This document shows, piece after piece, positions 1-11,756 of a DNA stretch of 64,000 nucleotides. The DNA comes from Erigeron canadensis (taxonomy: Eukaryota > Streptophyta > Magnoliopsida > Asterales > Asteraceae): contig NC_057766.1 of NCBI RefSeq assembly GCF_010389155.1, positions 41,115,516 through 41,179,515 of the forward strand, in the 5' to 3' direction. The position numbers and the translations under genes were made by a program. How positions within the stretch are numbered: position 1 is the stretch's first letter; the number at the start of each line of letters is the position of its first letter. The notes beneath the pieces were generated by a model. It did no database searches and had not been told where the DNA came from. It saw only the letters and a program-made list of their open reading frames with translations.

Positions 1-1079
1 TTAATATCTATAATACCCTATAAAGCAAACTGGATTTCTCTCTTAACTTAATTAAGAACCTGATAAGACAAAAATGCCCTTAAATAATCTTCCTTGCTAA
101 GCACCCTCTCACGTGATATACCAACTATGTCCTTCAACCATTTTCGTCTCTAGCAAAGTAAAACCTTATCAACGCCACCACCAGATTGTCTTCCCCACCA
201 CCACCGCATTGTACGGGTACCATGCTCGTATTATAAAAAAAAAAGCTTTCCGATTTCATATAATTACTCACAGAAAGTCTTGTGAGTAATATGCATAATT
301 TTAAACATAGATACATTTTATATTGTTTGATTTTCTTAACTATAATTGATTTATGGGTTTAGAGACTGGATCTGAATGACAATGTACTTTTTTCCATTTA
401 CATCTATATTTATACTTCTTAATAAAATTTCGAAAGTTACACGGGAGAAATTGTCAAAAATACCCCTCCCCACAAAAAGATAACTATCCCTTATATTTGA
501 AAGTTGTGATGACCCATTTATACTGTTTTCGATAATCACTACATTAGACACCTTGTTAATGGTATCCACTGCAACGCGCGGGTACCATGCTATATATATC
601 ACCCACATACTTTTCTAACTTTTATATGGTTGACCAAATATTGATCTGATAACCTAAAATAACAATGTAAGTTTTATTTTATTTTTTCATAAATTTATTG
701 ATTCATGCTTTCTTTTTTATCTTTCTTTCTCCTTTTATCTATATCAATCATCATCATCTTCATAATCATCACAAGTTTATAAATTATATATCTTTCATAA
801 ATTAGCCGAAAAAAAGTTCACGTTGGAGTTGGACAAGGAGTCCCATTCTTGTCCAAATCGGCCAATCCCACCATCTCTCACACACTTTAAGTTCCCCTAG
901 TAGTCTCCCCTAAATAGCTAAATCTCCTACATTAGCGTTGAGTTTTGAAGCTCCAAACTAAAAGCTTGAAGCTCTCCTTACTAATTAATATGGATTTTTT
1001 TTTTATGTAATAGTAGCTTTTTTTAAAACCTTAAAGTCTGAAACTCTTAAAAGTTTTCTGCCAAACATATCTATCTTAA
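1..1079. other. Intergenic DNA with two dispersed-repeat fragments
   Basis: No supportable gene is seen. Two stretches carry the same module, GGGTACCATGCT preceded by a GC-rich GCAACGCGC-like run, at about 206-230 and 570-590. A related form occurs at about 51410-51437. Around each lies text of the kind 'few-hundred-base AT-rich sequence next to a purine-rich GGTGG/GGCGG tract', which suggests a dispersed non-autonomous element, perhaps Helitron-like. Ends could not be fixed, and the left copy runs off the window. The remainder (600-1079) is AT-rich with no recognised structure. Confidence 0.35.
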
Positions 1080-1229
1080 TCTTAATATATACTATAAGAC
1101 ACTTGAACTAATGACTAATTAACCAATCACATCGTTCGATTTCATCAAATTGACTTTTGATGATGTCATCATTTAGATAAACTACAAATTAAAAATCCTA
1201 ATAGTCATTATCCAAATATATTATTATAT

Positions 1230-1238
1230 TAATATTTA
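1230..1238. repeat. Target-site duplication, left copy (TAATATTTA)
   Basis: Nine-base direct repeat identical to 2901-2909, directly abutting both ends of the Mutator-like element. Confidence 0.75.
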
Positions 1239-2900
1239 GAGTAAATTACATTTTTCGTCCTTAAAGTTGACACGTTTTTCACTTTTGGTCCCTTAAGTGA
1301 AAAAATTACAATTTTGACCTTAAAGTTGGCAGATTTTTTCAATCATCGTCCCTTGCCAAACGTCGTTAAGTTTCAACCGTTAAGTCAGACATGTGCAACA
1401 CACGTGAGGGACTGAAACTGCAAAAAATGACAAGTTCAGGGACGAAAACTGAAATTTACTTTTCTGTTGTCATCGTCTTCATCTTCTCCGCCTGACTTTC
1501 GTCGAAAAATTCGCCGAAAAACTTAAAATGCCGATATCTCACTCGTTTCTTCAAATTAGATCACAAAACCACCACCAAACTTCTCTAAATTAATTTACGC
1601 ACGAATCCTAACCAAAAAAAAAAAAAATCTTAAAATGCCGATATTTCATGAAATGTAAATGAAAAGCATCGTAAATGAAATTGTAACCAAGACCCAGTTG
1701 ACCAAAAAAATCAACAAACTAGCATGGAACTTGTACGAACTGGCAAATTTGAGTGCGAATAACTTATAACCGAAACGAGATCCAATGAATCGGTTGTCAC
1801 ACCCGAATTCTTTGTACCTCAATCTACTAATCTAACTATTGTAACAACTTAATAACCTTAACGATTGACCAGTAAACTATATCGAAAACCTTACGATGAA
1901 ACTAACATCTAACTAAATCGCCAAAAATGAAAGGTAGCAAATCGCTATGAAACTTAACACAATACTAGATGAATCAATAGTAAACTTGTAACAACTTTCA
2001 GAATGAGATTTCGACGTAAGGATTTCACGAACAACGGATTTAAAGTTTCTATACAAAATATAGAACAAGAGCTATAATCAACCAAATGACGAACTGTAAA
2101 TTGCTTTGAACTTCTATTACATAAATTAAGAATCAGGTGACGATGATCGGAATTTTTGATCTGAAATATTTAAGTTGCAGGGGCTTGTCAGGCCTCATGG
2201 TCCTTTTGTCATTCTTTGTTTCCTCTTGATATATATTTCTAATTTTTCGATCTTATGTCTTTGCCTCATTGACAAAAACCGAACTCACATGAAGGGCTCT
2301 CCCCATTTTGTACTTTTCTTTTTGGTGCAAAGCTTATGGAATAATAATTGAGGCACACCATTGGTGTCTTAGTGAGGAGCACGTACACCTAATCCAACAT
2401 GGACTTATTTGCGAAAACAGAAATATTGCATTCTTGGAACAAGCTAAATCGTACAGAAATATTGCTCAAAATCCATGTTATGGGTATTTTGAGTTTTCCG
2501 GCAAGTGTTGAATCTGAAATCTTTTTGTTAGGATTCGTGCGAAAATTAATTTTGAGAAGTTTGGTGGTGGTTCCGTGGTTTAGTTCGAAAAAACGAGTGG
2601 GATATCGGCATTTTAAGTTTTCTGGCGAATTTTCTGACGAAAGTCAACCGGAGAAAAAGAAGATGATGAGAACAGAAAAGTAAATTTCAGTTTTCGTCCT
2701 TGAACTTATCATTTTTTGCAGTTTCAGTCCCTCACATGTGTTAAACGTGTCCGACTTAATGGCTGAAACTTAACGACGTTTGGCGAGGGACGATGATTGA
2801 AAAAATCTGCCAACTTTAAGGTTAAAATTGTAATTTTTTCACTTAAGGGACGAAAAGTGAAAAACGTGCCAACTTCGGGGACGAAAAGTGTAATTTACTC
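1239..2900. mobile_element. Long-TIR Mutator-like element (non-autonomous)
   Basis: A 1662-bp element with long imperfect terminal inverted repeats of about 380 bp. The left arm starts GAGTAAATTACA at 1239 and the right arm ends TGTAATTTACTC at 2900. It is flanked by a perfect 9-bp target duplication, TAATATTTA, at 1230-1238 and 2901-2909. Long TIRs with a 9-bp duplication are characteristic of the Mutator superfamily. No transposase is encoded; the interior (about 1620-2510) has only short ORFs, which I regard as chance. The inner parts of the arms contain a module also present in the element at 35103-36069 (GCCG..AAAACTTAAAA..CCGAT, then TTCTTC.AATTAGA). Confidence 0.78.
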
Positions 2901-3613
2901 TAATATTTATATTAATTTGTAAAAAAAGTCTCATTAATTTACACTTTTTTGTTTTCCAACAATAATTTACAATTTTTATCCCTGAATACTTTAATTATAA
3001 TTATTTTTAGTCATCAACTTGAGAAATTTTTTTAAAATTTACAATCATTTAATTAAATAAAAAAAATTTAACATATGAAATATTTTCTAAAAAAATATAT
3101 TTATTTGAAAACCTAATGACTTATTAACAAATATTAGAAGCGTCCTAATTGTTATTAAAAAAATATAAAAACAATCCTAATTATTATCATATTATCATAG
3201 AACAAGTGATTGAAAATAAATATATGCGTGTTATGAACGTGCATCATGATTAAATACATATACTTGAATGTCAAGTTCGGGATCACAAATATGTTTATAT
3301 TTTAATTCTTAATTATTTTTTCTAATAATATTATATTATGAGTACATCTGTTTTAAAATATATTATAATGGAGAAATTATTATATATAGCATGTGCCATG
3401 TGAAATGACTACGACAAACAATTCCATCAATATGTCTAGGCTAATAATGACAGTGAGGAACCTATGATTATTGTACTACAACTTGCAAAATATAACACTT
3501 AAAACCGTGTTTTTTTTTAAATTGTAAGCTTTTATGACTTAAATGTATGAAGATATAATATTGTTAATATCGTAAATTCCGTGTCCAGTGTTGGACACGA
3601 GTCTAAAATCTAG

Positions 3614-4108
3614 TATATACTATACGTCTATACATGCTGTAATTCGTGAGTAATTCACCAAGATAAATAATAAAATCTAACGAAACAAAAAGTTGTTTAT
3701 AAAAAGAAAATGAAAAACATAGTGAAAAACCTTACATTATATCCATTCAATTGTATTATTGAAGTCACCATCATATAGGTGGCTTTGCATTGCAAGTGGA
3801 TCAAATATTTGACAAATTGTACGTTGCAATATTAGTTTTATGTCTATTTGACTAAAACAAATGGATGGACATGCATGAGTTACTAATTAAATAATATGTG
3901 CACCATCCCGGTATAATAAATAACTAGATCGATGATTATGAGCGGATCTGTTCCTTATATGAATATATATAGATAGAGTTTCTAGCCAAATTACTTGAGC
4001 AAGCTAGCTAGTTATCTTTCTATCAAAGTAGTCTTGGCAAGCAATTAGCTAGCTCCTCCTTATTTTTCCTCTCAAATATATATTCAACATCTGTAGTACT
4101 CTACAATA
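3614..4108. promoter_or_regulatory. 5' flank of receptor-kinase pseudogene
   Basis: Upstream DNA of the kinase at 4109. It aligns in patches with the region before the intact paralogue at 19753 (a TGTCTATTTGACTAAA..AAATGG stretch, and the leader after the TATA region), so the tandem duplication included promoter sequence. A TATA-like run at about 3964-3971 aligns with TATAAATA at 19633 of the paralogue. A W-box core (TTGACT) lies near 3848. Confidence 0.45.
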
Positions 4109-7100
4109 ATGCTGCGCCTATTCTCATTTTTTATTAAAGAAGCACTACTCATAGTTGTTGCTCTTATCATGGTACGTATGAATGGGGTCGTCTTTGGTTC
4201 TAGTGCCGCTTCAGATCGCCAGGCATTACTAGAATTCAAATCACAGTTTCCAGATGACACTCAAGGTGTTTTCCTATCTTGGAATGATTCTCTGCCTATG
4301 TGCGAGTGGAAAGGAGTGACATGTGGTCGTCGCCACCAAAGAGTTACAAGTTTATATCTACGAGACAACGGTTTAGTTGGTTCTCTATCTCCTTATCTTG
4401 GTAACCTCAGCTTTCTCGGTTCTCTGGCCCTTGCCAATAACCAAATTCATGGAAGTATACCTCCCGAATTTAGTTATTTATATCGATTGCAGGAATTATC
4501 CCTTGCCAATAATTCATTGACTGGGGAAATCCCAGCCAACATGTCAACCTGGCCTAGGCTATCGTACGTTAACTTACAACTCAATAAGCTGTCTGGGAAA
4601 ATTCCAGATACTTTTAGTTCTCATTTAATTATAAGTTTTTTATCTTTCGCCAATAACAACCTCACTGGTGGGATTCCACCATCCATTGGCAATGTCACAT
4701 CTCTCCAAACACTCGCTTTTACTCATTGTCGATTAGGAGGGATCATTCCTGATTCCTTGAGTCAACTAAAAAACCTGCGACAGTTAGGCCTTGGTGAAAT
4801 GGACCTTGTTGGTGCATTTCCTTTGTTTCTTTTTAACTTTTCAATGCTAGAAATTCTAAGTTTTCCAGGAAATCAACTTTATGGCACTCTACCGTCCAAC
4901 TTATGTTTTAGGCAGCCCCATCTCAACCATCTAGGATTATCTTTCAATAACTTCAGTGGAGTCCTTCCACCCTCCATATCAAATTGTTCAAAGTTGGAAT
5001 TCATTGATGTTGCCCAAAATTATTTCACAGGGAAAATAGATATTGATTTTCAGAAACTCCAAAATCTTACTAGAGTAATTCTTGCTCCCAACAGTTTTCA
5101 AAGTACGAATCTTGATCGCCTGACATTTTTTGACTCTTTGTCCAATTGCAGCAATTTGGAGTTGTTGGAGCTCGAAGGCGGCCAATTAGGTGGAGTGTTA
5201 CCGAATTTAGTTGGGAACTTCTCATCCAAATTGTATTATTTATCAATGAGTTCAAACTATATTACAGGAAGTCTCCCTTCATCTATAGGCAATTTGTTAG
5301 GTTTAACTACTCTTGCTCTTGGTTCAAATAGTTTCACTGGCATAATTCCTGAAAGCATCGGCAAGCTTCAAAGCTTGCAAATCTTGTATCTTGATGATAG
5401 CCATTTCTCAGGGGTTATTCCAAGATCTATAGGAAATCTGTCACGTGTAACTAAATTAGCTTTAAGTGAAAACAGATTGGAAGGCACAATACCCTCAACT
5501 ATAGGAAGTTGCAAAAGTATGATAGTTTTGGTCCTTTTTGAAAATAACCTAAGCAGAAGTTTACCCAAAGAACTATTTCAGCTTTATTCACTCTCTATAG
5601 GACTATATCTGAGCCAAAACAATCTGTCTGGACTTCTTCCACAAGAGATTGGAAACCTCAAAGTCACAGGATTACTTGATTTTTCCGAGAATCGTTTCAC
5701 GGGTGAAATTCCAAGTACTATTAGTGGCTGCATCAACCTTCAAACCTTAAATCTTTCAGGTAATCTCTTTTATGGATCAATTCCCGAAGCATTTAATTAG
5801 TTCACTAAAAGGCCTTGATCATGTTGACATGTCACGAAATAACTTTTCTGGAAGCATTCCAACATATTTGCAACAAACTCCATTGGAACGTTTAGATATT
5901 GCTTATAATAACTTTGAGGGGGAGGTACCTATTTTAGGTGTTTTTGCCAACACAAGTGCAATATCTATCAAGGGGAACACTAGACTGTGTGGGGGGAATA
6001 CCTGAGCTTCACCTTACCAAATGTAAAACTAGCTATTCCAAACCAAGTAAAAAGCCTTCCGTTCGTGTTGTGCTAGGAATTTCATTGCCAATCACCATTC
6101 TAGGTTTAGCCGTGCTGTCATTTGTTTTCTTTAACCTATGTATAAAAGGGAAGAGAGATAAAAGATCTGATTTAGTATTAAACAAATCTTTCGAGAAGAT
6201 ATCATATGGAAGACTATTCAAAGCAACAGAAGGGTTCTCTTCAGAAAATTTGATTGGTACAGGTAGTTTCGCTTCAGTTTACAAAGGAGTTATCAATGAA
6301 AATGGCTTGATTGTGGCGATCAAAGTACTAAACCTTCAACGCAGGGGAGGTTCCAAGAGTTTTATGGCCGAGTGTGATGCCTTGAGAAATATTCGCCATC
6401 GCAACCTTCTGAAGGTCATAACTTCTTGTTCAAGTCTTGATTACCAAGGCAATGATTTCAAAGCTTTGGGGTACGAGTTCATGACAAATGGGAGTCTTGA
6501 GAGTTGGTTGTATTCAATACAACATATGCTCAATCTTGCTCAAAGAATTAGCATAATCAAAGATGTGGCATTTGCGCTTGAATATCTACATTGTCGTTGT
6601 GGGTCTATTGTTGTTCATTGTGATTTGAAACCAAACAACATTTTGTTGGATGTTGATATGGTTGCACATGTTGGAGATTTTGGGCTCGCGAAAATTCTTT
6701 CTCTGGAAGAAGTTTCTAGTACAAACGAGAGTAGCGCAAGTGTTATCAGAGGAACCGTGGGGTATGCACCTCCAGGTAAACTAATGACTAGTTGGATAGT
6801 AACAATTTTGTTTGTTTTATTTTGTATCTACCTTTGTATAGTTAACTCTACCTAGCTAATTGCAGAATACGGACTTGGAAATGAAGTCTCGACGAGTGGT
6901 GACATATATATCTTTGGGATTCTATTATTAGAGATGTTGACATGAAAGAAACCTGTTGATCCAATGTTTGAAGAAGGGCTAGGACTGCATTCCTATGCTA
7001 GAAGCGCCTTGAACGATGGTTCTGTGCTTCAGATCATCGATCCAGTACTCCTAGATGAGAATGTACATGAAAGGAGTTTGATCTCATTGATAAAAATTGG

Positions 7101-7194
7101 AGTAACATGCTCTTCCGATTCTCCACAAGATCGAATAGATATTGCCACCGTTGTTCATGAGCTTTTCTTAATGACTTCTACAACCAGATCTTGA
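4109..7194 (+). pseudogene. LRR receptor-like kinase pseudogene (LRR-XII type)
   Basis: A close relative of the intact gene at 19753. It retains a signal peptide, the N-terminal LRR cap, about twenty LRRs, a transmembrane segment and a kinase domain with IGTGSFASVYKG, VAIK, HCDLKPNN and DFG. Three lesions against the paralogue break it. A 4-base insertion near 5793 gives a TAG right after the codons for ..PEAFN. One extra G in the G-run near 5992-5997 shifts frame again. An in-frame TGA at 6943-6945 stands where the paralogue has CGA (LTRK to LT-stop-K). The intron 6776-6865 still has GT and AG ends. Without the lesions the architecture would match the paralogue. It could be transcribed, but an intact receptor cannot be made. 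The deletion of normal 3' flank by a Copia insert starts only about 40 bases after its stop. Confidence 0.9.
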
Positions 7195-7237
7195 TTTATT
7201 AAACGTCTACAACGCAACTAGTGTCACCCAAAAAAGA

Positions 7238-8186
7238 TGAAACACTCAATTTTCTGATTGATTAAAAATACGAATACAGAAGTGAATAAATAAGCAAAAC
7301 TAAGCTGAAAACCAGGGCCACTACTGCCATTATTCCAACGTCCTACTTCCTAAAGACTCGGTAAACAAAGGCTAAGTAAGTAACAAACTGTTAAGTTTGG
7401 GACTCGCTGAAGAAGACTTGCTGGCTGACACACGTCGTCAGCAAGTCTCTAACAAGTCATCAGCAGATGAAGAGACGTCTTCAGCGAGATGCATGCTGAC
7501 CTAAGTTTGTCATGGCGGGAAATATTCAAACTACATGAAGACAAAAAGGTCACGTGGTGGGTAACCAACTGTAATTTGCCCTTAATGGCAAATGTACATG
7601 TTGGGACCTAAGCAAGGGTTCTCTCTCTCTCTTACCCGATTTGGTATAGAAGACAATAGGCACATGATTCAAGTACCATGAGCCAATTGAAAGTCGACAA
7701 CCACCATCAAGTCACAATCAAAGCAGGCTGTGTTGCCCCAAGTCTTTCCCTATATAAAGCAACACAGCCACATTGTTTGAAGGGCGTCTGGCCATCTTAA
7801 AAGTGTGTGTCACTTGAAATTGTCTAAGTTTTTCTTGTCTATTTAGACTTAGCAATTATCTATGTTCTTTTGTATTCTTGTAAGTCAAGTGTAAGATCAA
7901 CCATGTATTCATCGTTTAATAAATGATACATATGATTATCCTTGCATTGATGTATTGCAATTGAACTTTACATTGTTCTTGTTACTTACTTGCTTACTTA
8001 CTTTCTTTCTTGTATACTTAATTAAAACATAAGTTGTGCATTCGTGGACCGTCACAAACTCTAACGTGCAAAATATGAGAAGATAAACTTAATCTAATAA
8101 AAAGATAAATATAACTAAAATAGGTAAATGCACACACGTGCAAATCTTGAATCTAGCTGGCAAAAGTGAAGTTGCAAATTTTAACA
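7238..8186 (-). repeat. Copia A 3' LTR, outer end missing, split by a solo LTR
   Basis: Matches 12723-13000 almost base for base once the insertion 7389-8059 is removed. Its inner end is TTTTAACA at 8179-8186, next to the purine tract (8187-8199, read on the - strand). The outer end begins TGAAACAC, an internal point of the LTR, so about 85 bp of the 3' LTR terminus are absent. Confidence 0.8.
7389..8054 (+). mobile_element. Solo LTR nested in Copia A LTR
   Basis: 666 bp starting TGTTAAG and ending CCGTCA, flanked by the 5-bp duplication CAAAC at 7384-7388 and 8055-8059. The uninterrupted counterpart site is visible near 12866-12875. Inside are a TATA box (CTATATAAAG near 7751) and, downstream, an AATAAA-type signal (near 7918), in the order of a U3-R-U5 LTR on the + strand. 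There is no internal coding region, so it is probably what remains after LTR-LTR recombination. Confidence 0.78.
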
Positions 8187-8205
8187 CTCCCTCTCAATCT
8201 TCACT

Positions 8206-10329
8206 TCAAACACATCCAATCTTGCTGCAAAATTCCAGTAGCTTTGCCTTTGAGAGAGACTTTGTAAACATATCAGCAACTTGCTTGTTAGTCTCAACCC
8301 ATTTCATTTCAATCTCTCCCTTTAAAACTTTTTCTCTGATGAAATGATAATGCACCTCAATATGCTTCGATCGAGCGTGAAAGACTGGGTTTTCAGCCAG
8401 CTTAATGGCAGATTGATTATCACACAACAACTTGATACCATATGAAACAGGTTGATTCAAATCCTTGAACAACTGGACCAGCCACATGCATTCTTGGGCA
8501 GCCATAGCTGCTGCTCTATACTCTGCCTCCGTCGTTGAAAGAGATACTGTTGTTTGTCTTTTGCTGCACCACGAGATAGGACTCGATCCATACATAAACA
8601 CATATCCGGTTGTTGATCACCTTTCATTTAGATCACCTGCATAATCTGCATCACACATACCCGTTAACATAGGATTTTGCTCCCTCTTGAACATTATTCC
8701 CTTATTCACTGTGCCTTTTACATATCGAAGTACACGTTGAATTGCTATGTAATGCGGCTTTCGAGGGTCTTGCATGAAACGACTTAAAACTCCAACAGCA
8801 AATGATATATCCGGCCTAGTAAGCGTGAGATATATCAAACTGCCCACCATCTTTCTATAGACTGTTGGGTCTTTGAGCTCCCTTCCAATACTTGAATACA
8901 GCTTCATTCCACTGTCAACAGGTGTTAATGCGGCCTTACACGAGATCATGCCAAATTTGTGAAGCATGTCAGTTGCATACTTTTCTTGATGCAAGACTAT
9001 ACCGTCTTCCTTATATGACAGCTCCAAACCAAGAAACCTATCGAGCTTGCCCAAATCCTTCATACGAAAGCGAACACATAAATTTGCTTTGAGTTGAGTA
9101 ATCTCTTCCTCTACATCTCCAGTAATGATTAAATCATCCACATAAGCCAACACTATCACAACTTTGTTGCCTATTTTCTTGACAAATAAACTGGCATCTA
9201 CATGAGTTAAAATAAAACCATTTAACTCTAAAAATTCAGCAATCTTACCGAACCAAGCTCTCGGTGATTGCTTTAACCCGTAGATAGCTTTCTTCAATTT
9301 GCAAACATATTCAGGGTGTTCCTTGTTTTCAAAACCACTCGGTTGATCCATGTAAATCACATGATCAAGCTCACCATAAAGGAATGCATTATTGACATCC
9401 ATTTGTGCCAATTTCCATCCTTTACTTACCGCTACAGCTAACAAAACCCGAATTGTCGTCAACTTAGCCACTGGACTGAATGTTTCTTCAAAATTGACAC
9501 CATATTCTTGAGAAAAACCACGAGCTACCAATCTTGCCTTAAACCGTTCCACAGATCCATCAGCTTTCTTCTTAAGTTTATACACCCACTTGCAGCTAAC
9601 CGGCTCTACATCAACGGGTTTTGGAACCAATTCCCACCTTTCATTCTGATGCAAGGCAAACATCTCCTTCTCCATTGCTTCCTGCCATTCTTGTTTCACA
9701 CAAGCTTCTTCATATGTGCTTGGTTCTGCCCAAACATCCTCAACAATAGCAACATTAGCATATTTTGCATTAGGTTTGCGTACCCTTTCTGATCTTCTTG
9801 GACCAAATTCAACTTGTTTGTCGGTTTCACGGTTTGTATCCCTTTGCTCCCCATCATCTTGATCTACCAGAACATCTTCAACATACAGGTCACCTTTGTT
9901 AAAACCCAAAGTAACTTCTGAGTTTTTAAGATCCTCCTTGAGTTGATTAGTGTCGGGGAGTACTTGACTTTCAGGGGACCACCAGGATAATTGTTCATCA
10001 AAGACTACATTCCTTGATACATAGACCTTCCCACTATTAGGATCACAACAACGCCAACCTTTCCTCTGCTGATCGTACCCTACAAACACACACCGAATGG
10101 CCTTTCTCTCCATCTTGTGACGGAGATGAGCAGGTACAAAAACGTAACATACACAACCAAATACACGTAGATAACTTACATTGGGCTTGGTTGTCGTTAA
10201 CTTTTCATATGGTGAAACATAATCGAGATTTTGTGAAGGCACTCGATTGATTACATAACAAGCGGCTCGCATTGCTTCAGCCCAAAATCTACCAGGCATA
10301 TTCTTGTCATGCACAAAACTCTTAGTCAC
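8206..10329 (-). pseudogene. Copia A pol, RT and RNase H part
   Basis: Two ORF pieces in one frame. The 10329-8617 piece holds the end of integrase (RFWAEAMRAACYVINRVPS), the linker, and reverse transcriptase with AYVDDLIITG and the typical ..GLKQSPRAWF segment. The piece 8601-8206 holds RNase H ([16 protein letters not shown], ..[13 protein letters not shown]) and the pol C-terminus. They are separated by one TGA at 8617-8619, where related elements have CGA in the motif before STTGY. The RT core looks otherwise complete. Confidence 0.88.
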
Positions 10330-10912
10330 CTCTCCGAGGTGTCGATTCTTCCGTTCGGAAATCCCGTTTTGCTAGGGAGATAAGTCAGTTGCCTTCGTAT
10401 CCTCTTCAGCTTAAGATAGTTACTGAATTCATGGGATAAATATTCTCCCCCATTATCGGAACGTAAACACTTTATTTTGCGACCAGTCATCAACTCAGAA
10501 TCAATCTCAAATTCTCTGAATTTTGAGAACACTTCGCTTTAGTCACCTCTCCGAGGTGTCGATTCTTCCGTTCGGAAATCCCGTTTCCTCTTCAGCTTAA
10601 GATAGTTACTGAATTCATGGGATAAATATTCTCCCCCATTATCGGAACGTAAACACTTTATTTTACGACCAGTCATCAACTCAGAATCAATCTCAAATTC
10701 TCTGAATTTTGAGAACACTTCGCTTTAGTCACCTCTCCGAGGTGTCGATTCTTCCGTTCGGAAATCCCGTTTCCTCTTCAGCTTAAGATAGTTACTGAAT
10801 TCATGGGATAAATATTCTCCCCCATTATCGGAACGTAAACACTTTATTTTACGACCAGTCATCAACTCAGAATCAATCTCAAATTCTCTGAATTTTGAGA
10901 ACACTTCGCTTT
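10324..10912 (-). repeat. Triplicated integrase segment within Copia A
   Basis: Three direct tandem copies of one segment: 10324-10540 (217 bp), 10541-10726 (186 bp) and 10727-10912 (186 bp). Copies 2 and 3 share the loss of the same 31 bp that copy 1 keeps, so they are more closely related to each other. The unit encodes the integrase catalytic stretch around LRSDNGGEYLSHEF. The repetition breaks the pol reading frame. Confidence 0.9.
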
Positions 10913-11756
10913 TCTCTTTCATGAAATAAATCCAAACAAAGCGAGAAAAATCATCGATGAATGTAACCATAAACTTCATACCTTGCATCGACGATTGCTT
11001 GATCGGGCCAAATACATCAGAGTGAATGAGTTGCAATGGTGTAGTAGATCGGTGCTTTGACGATTTGAAGGACAATTGGGTAGCCTTACCGTATTGGCAA
11101 TCTGTACACACAATATTTTTGTTTACCTCGAGATTGGGCAGACCTTTAACTGAGCCCTTCTTCATAATTAATCCCAATTTGTCAAACCCTATATGCCCCA
11201 ATCTTTGGTGCCACAACTCAGCCGACTACTTTCCCTTTGTCTTCTCTACATATGGTGACTCAACATTGAGAACATACACCGTCTCCGTTTTGCGACCTTG
11301 GAGTATAGGTGTTGATGGAGTCTCAAGTTCTTGGAACACTATGACATCCTTTGGACCAAGTAAAACATACAAACCATCATCAGTCATTTGTAGGACTGAG
11401 ATTAGATTTTTCTTCACTCCAGGTACATGATAAACATCTCGTAGAGTTAATTCTCTCTTATTTCTGCTCGATGGAAACACCACATCACCAATGTGAGCAA
11501 TGGGGTGTTTCGAATTATCTGCAATCACCACTACCCTGCTGCCACCATATTTGATTGGGTTCTGAAGCCGGTCCTTTTCTCCGGTTAAATGATTTGATGC
11601 ACCCGAATCCACGATCCATTCATCCAAACTGTTTTTCTTCTTTTCTGTAGTTGCTATAAAAGCGACTACGTCTTCAGTTTGAGCTACAAGAGCCTCGACA
11701 TCCCAACCATCCTCTTGATCCACTGTGACTGTATTCCCTTCTTCATTGACCTTCAC
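10725..11756 (-). pseudogene. Copia A protease and integrase N-terminal part
   Basis: 11756-11226 encodes the gag end and the aspartic protease (WIVDSGASNHLTG, with an intact DSG) and ends at TAG 11226-11228. In the same frame 11216-10725 gives the GAG-pre-integrase/zinc-binding HRLGHIGFDKL region and the integrase core (HSDVFGPI, FIDDFSRFVWIYFMK) up to the third copy of the tandem segment. The stop is a single in-frame codon, so this was one polyprotein. Confidence 0.85.

Larger units (their letters stand above)
1080..3613 (+). mobile_element. Non-autonomous Helitron
   Basis: The right end has the classic Helitron 3' signature: a hairpin at 3580-3599 (stem CGTGTCCA/TGGACACG, 4-base loop), ten bases, then CTAG at 3610-3613 followed by T. 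The left end is placed at a TC (1080-1081) preceded by A, giving the expected insertion between A and T. The text after it (TCTTAATATATACTATAAG) resembles plant Helitron 5' ends from memory. The alternative TC at about 1070 cannot be excluded. No Rep/helicase ORF is present, so it would need a partner for movement. It contains a later Mutator-like insertion (1239-2900). The 3' end is well supported; the 5' end is an inference. Confidence 0.6.

Noticed and set aside
1621..2510. Small ORFs inside the Mutator-like element as a transposase
   Set aside because: Lengths under 100 codons and no MULE or SWIM motif.
5938..6855. Separate 305-codon kinase gene within the pseudogene
   Set aside because: It is the third reading frame of the broken receptor kinase; its first 20 codons are out-of-frame LRR-end sequence.
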